Shown in pieces: positions 1 to 5,082 of a stretch of 7,743 nucleotides of DNA (position 1 is its first letter; the number at the start of each line of letters is the position of its first letter). This stretch comes from an uncultured Planctomycetaceae bacterium. GTDB lineage: Bacteria > Planctomycetota > Planctomycetia > Planctomycetales > Planctomycetaceae. A program made the translations under genes and the position numbers. Below the pieces are notes generated by a model. The model saw nothing but the letters and a program-made list of their open reading frames with translations. It did no database searches and had not been told where the DNA came from. The stretch lies in the NCBI GenBank assembly GCA_903898975.1, contig CAIUHT010000369.1, positions 1 through 7,743 of the forward strand, given 5' to 3'.

Positions 1-268
1 ACCCCTCGTAAATCAGCTCGGCCAGGTCCTCGCCATCCAGCTCGCCGCAGCCCTTCTTGACGGCTCGCTCGATGTTGTCCTTGGGCATGCTGTTTTCGCG
101 AGCTTTTTCAATCGCATATCGCAGCTTCAAATTGACCGCGGTGTCGCTGCCACCACTGCGGGCGGCAATCATGATCGCCCGGCTGAGCTTGCCGAACAGC
201 GCACCACGTTTTTTGTCTTGAGCCCCCTTGCGGATGGCGATGTTGGCGGAATGGGAGTGACCGGCCAT
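1..268 (-). CDS. yebC: YebC/PmpR-family protein, N-terminal part (runs off the window)
   Basis: The 89 visible codons start MAGHSHSANIAIRKGAQDKK and continue with the family hallmarks: a KRG motif, an AAR..GG.D segment, NSMPKDNIERAVKKG and GCGELDGEDL..LIYEG. This matches domain 1 of YebC, normally about 240-250 residues, so roughly two thirds of the gene lies beyond base 1. Family members have been described as DNA-binding regulators (PmpR, YebC) and, more recently, as ribosome-associated factors easing translation of difficult motifs. Which role applies cannot be read from this fragment. The usual GHSKW..IK start is GHSHSANIA here, with Trp replaced by Ser; I recall similar starts in planctomycetes but cannot check. 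The ATG at 268 is chosen because homology begins at its first residue; a modest AGGT (275-278) lies 6 nt upstream. It follows the TPR gene after 101 bp containing a terminator-like hairpin, so it may be a separate transcription unit. Identification is firm; exact role is open. Confidence 0.93.
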   Translation of the reverse strand, partial: MAGHSHSANIAIRKGAQDKKRGALFGKLSRAIMIAARSGGSDTAVNLKLRYAIEKARENSMPKDNIERAVKKGCGELDGEDLAELIYEG

Positions 269-327
269 GTCGAAACCTGTCGAGACTCGGACGCGAGAAG
301 AACAAACACCAAACTCTCCCGACTGAC

Positions 328-344
328 CCCGGCACCATGCCGGG
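328..344 (-). terminator. GC hairpin between the TPR gene and yebC, possible terminator
   Basis: On the minus-strand transcript CCCGGCA-TGG-TGCCGGG forms a perfect 7-bp stem with a 3-nt loop, starting about 25 nt after the TPR stop codon. The U-rich stretch (GTTTGGTGTTTGTTCTTC) begins only about 13 nt after the stem, so it is not a textbook intrinsic terminator. A 10-bp palindrome (340-349) overlaps one arm and could compete with it. Position supports a terminator or an mRNA 3' end stabiliser. Confidence 0.4.
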
Positions 345-369
345 CCCGGGAGCCAACTCAGGAATTCCC

Positions 370-2649
370 TCAGGGAGCCCGCGGATTGATCGGGGGCAGA
401 GCCCCGCGCTGATCGCGGGCCTTCAACTTCTGCTCCACCTTCTGAATGAAGGTGCTGTCGGCATAGGGGGCCTGGCGGGCCATCTGCAGCGCCTTGGTCC
501 AGTTCGCCACCGCCTCGGTCTGCCGCCCCAGCTTGTCGAGCACATCACCCAGGTGGTCCAGGATGGTCTCATCGCCCACCCCCTGGCCACGATCGACCGA
601 CTTCTGAACGTAAGTGAGCGCTTCCTCCGCCCGTCCCAGCCGGAACAGCACCCAACCCATACTGTCGAGATAGGCACCGTTCTCGGGCTCGGCTTCGAGG
701 GCCTTGCGAATCATCTTTTCGGCTTGCTCGAGATTCTTTCCCTGGTCGGCGTAGAGGTAGCCCAGGTCGTTGTTGAGCGAGATGTCGTCGGGACTCTCCC
801 GGTAAGACTCTTCCAGAATCTGTTCGCCCCGCCGCAAGTCTCCCTTCGAGACATAGGCGTTGGACAATCCGGACCGCCCCAGTCTCACCACCTGCGGGTT
901 CGATCCAAACAGTTGAATCAGTTTCTCGTAGCGATTGATTGCCTCGTCGAACTGTCGGGCGTGGGCGTAAATCCACGCTTCGCGGAACAACAGCGAGGGA
1001 TTGCCATCGCGACGACTGATCAATTGCTGGATCTGGTTCTTCGCCCTCTCGAATTGCCCGGCCAGGGCGAGAGCATACGCCTCGGACGAGGCGAACTGCG
1101 TCTGCTGACGCTCGTCATTCGCCGCCCCTGCCGCCTGGCGATACAGGTCAGCCGCATCGATATACCGATGGGCTTCGATCAGCATCGCGCCGTATTCCTC
1201 ATAGAGGTCGTCGCGCCGGGCGGGCTCGGCGAGCACCAGCAACTGGCGGTAGAACTCGACCGCCGCATCGGTCTCGCGGGCCTCGCTGGCGAGGTGGGCC
1301 AGGACCTGGCCCAGGTTCCACTTCTTCTTGCGAGCCCCCTCGGCCTGAAACAGCGTCCGCCCCTCTTTGACCACCTCGACCGCCAGGGGCTTGTCGCTCA
1401 GCAGCGCCTGCAACTCGCGTTCAATCTGCTTCAGGCTCCCCGATTCGCCGTACGACTCGGCCAACGCCCCCAGCAGGTCACCAACCTTCTTCTGCCGTCG
1501 GTAAACCCCCGCCAAACCAGCGTAGCCCCGTGCGTCGGGGGCGACTGCGAGGGTCTTCTTGAACTGGGCTTCGGCCTCGGCCAGGCGATCGGCGGCGAGA
1601 TATCGCTCGGCGAGCGCGACCTGGAGGAACGGGTTGCGCGGATCGTCCTGCACCGCCTTCTCCAGCCGGGGAATCACCTCGGCGGTGCGGTTCTGTGCTG
1701 TCAGCACCTCGGCCAGCAGTTCGTAGGGGGCCTGCCGGCGCGATTGCCGCTTCCCCTGCAGATATTTTTCGAGTTCGCCCAGCGCCTGCTCGGGCTGATT
1801 GTTGCGGGCATGGGCGCGGGCCAGCAGGAACTGCAGGTCCCCCGACGGAGTTGTCCGTTTTTCGGTCGCCCGGGTCAGGGCTGCCAGCGCCAGGTCGGGA
1901 CGATTCCCCTCGAGAAACACCTCGCCGAACTTCTCGAGGCTGAGTCCCGAGAGAATCTGTGTCCGCACCTGGGAGGTCAGCTTGTACTGGGCCGGGTCGA
2001 CAATCGCCTCGTAGACTGGTTCCAGCACCCGCGCGGCATCAGGAAACCTCTGCAGCGCCAGGTACCACTGCCCCAATTGATGCTTCAGCACCACATAGGG
2101 GGTGGACTTCGGGTCGAGTGTCTTGAGAGTCGTCGCCCGCTCCAGGCTTTGAATCGCCCCGCCCACGTTCTCAGAGCGGATCTGGAGTTCGGCCAATTGC
2201 ACCAGCCACTCGAAGTCGTCGGGGGCGAGTTCCGAGGCCCGCTGCACCCACTTCACGGCCTGATCGGCCTGGTTCAACTGCAGCGCCAGCGGAATCAGCT
2301 GACGATAAACCGCCAGGATTCCGTCGTCTTTCTCGACTGCCCGCTGAAACGAGCGATAGGCGGCGGGCAGATCGCCGCGACCGAGGAAGATTCGACCGGT
2401 GGCAAACCAGCCCAGTGCATCGACGCGGGCCGCATCGGCCGCAGTGCGGGGCTCCGCAGGCTGCAGGCTCTCGATGGGGTCTTCCAACTCCTGGCCGGGA
2501 ATTTTGACCGCGGGGGGGGCCGCAGGAGTGGCGGGGGGCGCCGCCTGCTGTCCGACCGCCGGCCCCGCTCCCAGGCAGAGGCTCAGCCAGACTGGCAGCC
2601 ACGCGCCGGCCGCCCGAATGCTCCACTTCCCGCACTGCGTCGAATCCAT
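370..2649 (-). CDS. Secreted tetratricopeptide-repeat protein
   Basis: This gene encodes 759 residues. Residues 1-33 look like a Sec signal peptide: K8 and R12, a hydrophobic stretch about 13-30, and an AVG|QQ cleavage site near 33/34. Cys25 is not in a good lipobox (Leu at -1), so a lipoprotein is unlikely. A Pro/Ala linker (about 35-55) follows. The rest is helical TPR-like repeats, for example 78-109 (WFATGRIFLGRGDLPAAYRS) and a strong C-terminal set (about 624-725) containing DLGYLYADQGKNLEQAEKMI, AYLDSMGWVLFRLGRAEEAL and HLGDVLDKLGRQTEAVANW. That last block is typical of large envelope-associated bacterial TPR proteins. TPRs mediate protein-protein contacts; no enzymatic domain is visible. 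The likely location is the periplasm or outer membrane, as a scaffold or assembly factor. The start is supported by GGAGGA 7 nt upstream. Partner and function are unknown. Confidence 0.88.
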   Translation of the reverse strand: MDSTQCGKWSIRAAGAWLPVWLSLCLGAGPAVGQQAAPPATPAAPPAVKIPGQELEDPIESLQPAEPRTAADAARVDALGWFATGRIFLGRGDLPAAYRSFQRAVEKDDGILAVYRQLIPLALQLNQADQAVKWVQRASELAPDDFEWLVQLAELQIRSENVGGAIQSLERATTLKTLDPKSTPYVVLKHQLGQWYLALQRFPDAARVLEPVYEAIVDPAQYKLTSQVRTQILSGLSLEKFGEVFLEGNRPDLALAALTRATEKRTTPSGDLQFLLARAHARNNQPEQALGELEKYLQGKRQSRRQAPYELLAEVLTAQNRTAEVIPRLEKAVQDDPRNPFLQVALAERYLAADRLAEAEAQFKKTLAVAPDARGYAGLAGVYRRQKKVGDLLGALAESYGESGSLKQIERELQALLSDKPLAVEVVKEGRTLFQAEGARKKKWNLGQVLAHLASEARETDAAVEFYRQLLVLAEPARRDDLYEEYGAMLIEAHRYIDAADLYRQAAGAANDERQQTQFASSEAYALALAGQFERAKNQIQQLISRRDGNPSLLFREAWIYAHARQFDEAINRYEKLIQLFGSNPQVVRLGRSGLSNAYVSKGDLRRGEQILEESYRESPDDISLNNDLGYLYADQGKNLEQAEKMIRKALEAEPENGAYLDSMGWVLFRLGRAEEALTYVQKSVDRGQGVGDETILDHLGDVLDKLGRQTEAVANWTKALQMARQAPYADSTFIQKVEQKLKARDQRGALPPINPRAP

Positions 2650-2656
2650 GCCGCGT

Positions 2657-2662
2657 TCCTCC
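2657..2662 (-). promoter_or_regulatory. Strong Shine-Dalgarno of the TPR gene
   Basis: GGAGGA on the minus strand sits 7 nt before the ATG at 2649. It is the best ribosome-binding site in the window and fixes the start of the TPR gene at the Met that opens the signal peptide. Confidence 0.8.
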
Positions 2663-2795
2663 GCTGCCGATTGTCACCACGACCGCTTGTCTCAGTCCCT
2701 GCTCCGCTTCCCTGCAGGACCCTCACGCACACACTGTAGACACCGTCGGATTTCCCGCCCAACCCCCTCACTCAACCATGTTCAGCCACGAGCCA

Positions 2796-2813
2796 GACCT
2801 CCCTCCGGAGATC
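2796..2813 (-). terminator. Short hairpin after the HhH-like/basic-tail gene
   Basis: In the minus-strand RNA, GAUCUCC-GGAG-GGAGGUC gives a 7-bp stem (one G-U pair) with a 4-nt loop, about 16 nt after the TAG stop at 2830-2832. No U-tract follows, so a true intrinsic terminator is doubtful. It may act in RNA processing or 3' end protection. Confidence 0.25.
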
Positions 2814-2829
2814 ACAGTGAGGTGGGCAA

Positions 2830-4290
2830 CTAGCTCCGCTTCGGAGGGTGCTTTGCCCCCGCTGTCGCCTTCCCCGCCGGAGCCCGGCCGGACGCCGATT
2901 TCGTGGCCGACTTGCCAGTGACACTGGCCCCCTTGCCCTTGGCGACCGCGGGGGCGGACTTGCCCGGTTCCTTGCGGGCCGAAGGACTCTTGGTTCCCGC
3001 TTTGGCGGCCACCGCGGACCGCACCGCAGGGCCCGCCTTGGCCTGAGTGGGCTTCGCCGCAGCCCCCTTGCCCGACAGCGGCTTGGCAACCGACCCCTTG
3101 GCCCCCGACTCGGACGGCGCGGCGGGACGAACGCCCGCTCCCTTGCCCGCTGCCCCCTTCCCCGCGTCGACGGAGGCCCGGTCACCGTGGGGCCGCTCGG
3201 CGTGATGCTTCTCGGTTCCCTTCCCAGCCCCGGCCTTCTTCGAACCATTCAGCGACGGTTCGGTGGACTGGCTGGCCGACTTGGCCACCGCTCCCCCCTC
3301 GGCTTTTGCAGGTCCCTTGACCGCGGAAGCCTTGTCGTGGCCCCCCCCAACTTGGCCTCCCCGATCGTGGGTGGCCTTCTCTTGGGCCGTCCTTTCGCCC
3401 ATCAGCTTGTCTGTGGCATGCTTGTCTGTGGCGTGCTTGTCTGCGGCATGCTTGTCTGTGGCGTGCTTGTCTGTGGCGTGCTTTTCTGTGGCAGCCTTCT
3501 CAGCAGCCCCCTTGCCTGAACTCGCCTTGACGGGGGGGGGAGTGGGCCGAGGCTGCGCCTTGGGCACACTGGCGGGCCCCTTGGTCATCAGCACCTCGAG
3601 GCGATGCAGTCCCTCGGTGGCAGTGGCGGCGCATTCAATCCCCCGCGTGGTCGGCTGGAAGACCCGATTGCGGCGCGAGTCGTGCGCCAGCGAGCGGAGC
3701 AGATGGACCAACAGGGGCGCGTCCGATTTTCGCACATGCGACCGCAACTGCTCGGCGGCTTCCTCAGCTGTCGTCTCGGGCTCGACGAGCGCCAGCCAGA
3801 CCAACACTCCCAACATGCGGGAGTCGATGGGCAATGCATGGCTCTCGAGCGCCTGCTGCAGGCCGTACCCACGCACAAACCAACTGAGGGCCGGAATCTT
3901 CCCCAGGGACTTGATGGCGAGTTCCGAGGTCTTCCGCTTGAGCCCTTCCAATTCGAACGCGTAATGGGCGTCGAAGGCATGTTGCAGCAGGTTCTTGACG
4001 CGGAGTGCCCGCCAGGCCGGGTCAGACTGCGTCGCCATCACATGCTGAAGTTCGGTGATCGAACTGACCCGGGCTTCGTTCAGGTCGGGAAAACTCTTCA
4101 GCAGATGCTGATACGCCACCTCGGCCTGCTCGACGGTCGCGTCTTCCAGGCAGACCGCGAACAGCAGCGTCTCCAGGACGGGAAGATCCTTGCGGGGGGT
4201 GGGCCCGGGATAGGTCTTCTTCAGCAGTGCAGTCAGCCGACGCAGCACCTCGGACTTGTCGACGGGCTTGGAGCGGGATGTGGCAACCAT
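2830..4290 (-). CDS. Endonuclease III-like (HhH-GPD fold, degenerate) protein with Lys/Ala-rich tail
   Basis: The product is 486 residues in two parts. Residues about 13-205 are helical and follow the endonuclease III layout: VLETLLFAVCLEDATVEQA resembles the first helices, SLGKIPALSW (128-137) sits where LPGVGRKTA is expected, and LPIDSRMLGVLVW (153-165) matches the VDTHIFRV segment, keeping an Asp (D156). The catalytic Lys position appears to be Leu135 and the Cys4 iron-sulfur motif is absent, with only two Cys overall (47, 220). A working glycosylase/AP-lyase is therefore unlikely; DNA or RNA binding is possible. Residues about 236-486 are low-complexity, basic, rich in Lys, Ala, Gly and Ser, resembling histone H1-type tails, and include KHATD repeats (267-295). 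The ATG at 4290 is preferred because AGGA lies 5 nt upstream and earlier in-frame Mets would lie inside rbfA. The neighbours suggest a link to ribosome or nucleic-acid biology. The fold is inferred by eye and the function is unknown. Confidence 0.72.
   Translation of the reverse strand: MVATSRSKPVDKSEVLRRLTALLKKTYPGPTPRKDLPVLETLLFAVCLEDATVEQAEVAYQHLLKSFPDLNEARVSSITELQHVMATQSDPAWRALRVKNLLQHAFDAHYAFELEGLKRKTSELAIKSLGKIPALSWFVRGYGLQQALESHALPIDSRMLGVLVWLALVEPETTAEEAAEQLRSHVRKSDAPLLVHLLRSLAHDSRRNRVFQPTTRGIECAATATEGLHRLEVLMTKGPASVPKAQPRPTPPPVKASSGKGAAEKAATEKHATDKHATDKHAADKHATDKHATDKLMGERTAQEKATHDRGGQVGGGHDKASAVKGPAKAEGGAVAKSASQSTEPSLNGSKKAGAGKGTEKHHAERPHGDRASVDAGKGAAGKGAGVRPAAPSESGAKGSVAKPLSGKGAAAKPTQAKAGPAVRSAVAAKAGTKSPSARKEPGKSAPAVAKGKGASVTGKSATKSASGRAPAGKATAGAKHPPKRS
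3406..3495 (-). repeat. 15-bp tandem repeat, six units, encoding HATDK
   Basis: Six consecutive 15-bp units (plus-strand form cttgtctgtggcatg with point variants) encode, in reading order, AATEK, HATDK, HATDK, HAADK, HATDK, HATDK. The outermost unit at 3481-3495 is the most diverged. The period is a multiple of three, so copy-number changes keep the frame. It lies at the start of the basic tail, just after the folded domain. Confidence 0.95.
3532..3540 (-). repeat. C9 homopolymer at the domain/tail junction
   Basis: Nine consecutive C on the coding strand encode Pro251-Pro253 between the folded domain and the tail. A one-base gain would lead to a TGA at 3502-3500 after about 11 codons; a one-base loss would lead to a TGA at 3404-3402 after about 43 codons. 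Either slip would remove most of the tail and leave the N-terminal domain intact. Confidence 0.9.
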
Positions 4291-4295
4291 GGCAA

Positions 4296-4299
4296 TCCT
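4296..4299 (-). promoter_or_regulatory. Shine-Dalgarno fixing the start of the HhH-like gene
   Basis: AGGA on the minus strand is 5 nt before the ATG at 4290. It favours this start over the open-frame Met far upstream at 4494, which would overlap about 100 bases of rbfA. Confidence 0.65.
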
Positions 4300-4324
4300 G
4301 AAAACAGTCAGCTGGTCCCTGACA

Positions 4325-4365
4325 GACCTCAACGAGACAGACTGGAGGGCAAAGATCTCAACGAG
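4325..4365 (-). repeat. 12-bp direct repeat in the rbfA-HhH gap
   Basis: CTCGTTGAGGTC (4325-4336) and CTCGTTGAGATC (4354-4365) on the minus strand differ at one base and are 29 bp apart start to start. They fill much of the 106-bp gap. They could be an operator pair or chance; no promoter hexamers beside them are convincing. Confidence 0.5.
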
Positions 4366-4396
4366 GGGGACCGGGCAGCCCCTGCAATAACAACGA

Positions 4397-5017
4397 TCAC
4401 TGCGGCGCCCCGCGGGGGGGAGCCTCGAGTGGGTTCGCGTCCCGTCCGCCCGACTCCGACGGGACTTCGCCAATTCCGAGAGCGCCGGGGCCATCGACTG
4501 CCGCGGTCGAACCCCGCGACGTCACGGTCCCAGCCGATGCCGCTCCCTCAGACACAAACCCGTCCGACAGTTCGCCTGCCTCCTCGCCTGCCAGTTCTTC
4601 CGCCTCCTCGACTCCGTCGTCTGCATCCGCTGCGACATCGCTTCCAACGGCCTCCTCACCGGCGGAGGAGCGATTGGTCTGCTCCATCGCCGAACGCAGC
4701 AGCGACGAAATCTCAGCCGCCTGCCTGGCTCCGGGGTCGAGCACAAATTGCAGGATCGGGGTGTAACGCAGGTCCAGTTTGTCGGCGATCTGCGACTGCA
4801 CGTAGCCCCGCGCCGAGTTGAGCCCGTGCAGGGTCAAAGCCTGCTCTTTCGGTTCACCCCGGACGGAAATAAAGACGCGGGCACTGCGCAGGTCGGGAGC
4901 TGAATCGACCCACAGGACCGTCACGTTTTTGACACGCGGGTCCTTCAGATCGAACAGGATGGTGGTCGAGACGATTTCTCGAATCGCCTCTGAGACCTTG
5001 GCAGTACGTCGACTCAT
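4397..5017 (-). CDS. rbfA: Ribosome-binding factor A with acidic C-terminal extension
   Basis: RbfA binds the 30S subunit and assists late maturation of 16S rRNA and release of subunits into translation. Residues 1-115 carry the family pattern: MSRRTAKVSEAIREIVS at the start, DLKDPRVKNVTVLWVD, DLRSARVFISV, the KH-fold kink ARG (69-71) in LNSARGYVQSQIADKL, and RYTPILQFVLDPG followed by an amphipathic helix. The product is 206 residues against about 120-135 for typical RbfA. The extra ~90 residues are disordered-looking and acidic at first (E/D-rich about 120-155), then Gly/Ser/Ala/Pro-rich. The ATG at 5017 is chosen over an upstream Met (5065) because family homology begins there and AGGA lies 7 nt upstream. 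It is 65 bp downstream of infB, the classical pairing, so cotranscription is expected. Identification is secure; the role of the tail is unknown. Confidence 0.95.
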   Translation of the reverse strand: MSRRTAKVSEAIREIVSTTILFDLKDPRVKNVTVLWVDSAPDLRSARVFISVRGEPKEQALTLHGLNSARGYVQSQIADKLDLRYTPILQFVLDPGARQAAEISSLLRSAMEQTNRSSAGEEAVGSDVAADADDGVEEAEELAGEEAGELSDGFVSEGAASAGTVTSRGSTAAVDGPGALGIGEVPSESGGRDANPLEAPPRGAPQ

Positions 5018-5024
5018 GAATGAT

Positions 5025-5028
5025 TCCT
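5025..5028 (-). promoter_or_regulatory. Shine-Dalgarno fixing the rbfA start
   Basis: AGGA on the minus strand is 7 nt before the ATG at 5017. It supports MSRRTAKVS as the true N-terminus. The more upstream in-frame Met at 5065 falls inside the intergenic hairpin. Confidence 0.7.
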
Positions 5029-5042
5029 GACGGGCGGCGTCC

Positions 5043-5068
5043 GGGATGGAGGCAGGCCCCTCCATCCC
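5043..5068 (-). other. Perfect 10-bp hairpin between infB and rbfA
   Basis: In the minus-strand RNA, GGGAUGGAGG and CCUCCAUCCC pair over 10 bp around a 6-nt loop (GGCCUG), starting 14 nt after the infB stop. The stem is followed by GC-rich sequence, not by a U-tract. It is therefore more likely an RNA processing, stability or partial-attenuation element than a full terminator, leaving about 14 nt before the rbfA ribosome-binding site. Confidence 0.7.
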
Positions 5069-5082
5069 CAGGCCGGTCCCGC

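Larger units (their letters stand above)
2650..2829. other. 180-bp intergenic gap between the HhH-like gene and the TPR gene
   Basis: This is the longest gap in the window. Besides the Shine-Dalgarno sequence and the hairpin listed separately, I see no convincing gene. A weak TACAGT hexamer (minus strand, about 2733-2738) has only a poor TTGGGC partner 18 nt upstream, so no promoter is called. The length and the strong ribosome-binding site would fit a separate promoter for the TPR gene, but that is inference. Confidence 0.5.

Noticed and set aside
2512..2519. Other homopolymer runs (C8 on the coding strand at 2512-2519, G8 at 3341-3348, C7 at 4414-4420)
   Set aside because: They are shorter and lie in Pro or Gly codons without a clear domain boundary, so I do not propose slippage there.
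337..2739. 800-codon plus-strand open frame opposite the TPR gene
   Set aside because: It mirrors the TPR gene, has no recognisable domain or good ribosome-binding site, and is rich in Arg/Leu/Gly/Gln/Pro as expected of an antisense shadow in GC-rich DNA.
2733..2762. Possible promoter upstream of the TPR gene (TTGGGC, 18 nt, TACAGT)
   Set aside because: The -35 matches only three of six consensus bases, and the -10 four of six; too weak in GC-rich sequence.
2772..3248. 158-codon minus-strand frame rich in Arg within the basic tail
   Set aside because: It is an out-of-frame reading of the low-complexity tail, with a stop immediately upstream. The Arg richness comes from GC-rich repeats.
4364..4383. 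AGGGG/CCCCT hairpin after rbfA
   Set aside because: Only 5 bp with a 10-nt loop and no U-tract; easily chance in this composition.
4291..4494. Upstream extension of the HhH-like gene to the Met at 4494
   Set aside because: It would overlap the end of rbfA, the added residues resemble nothing, and the ATG at 4290 has a good AGGA.
3604..4821. 405-codon plus-strand open frame opposite the HhH-like gene and rbfA
   Set aside because: It spans two real genes and their gap on the other strand, and shows no family motifs.
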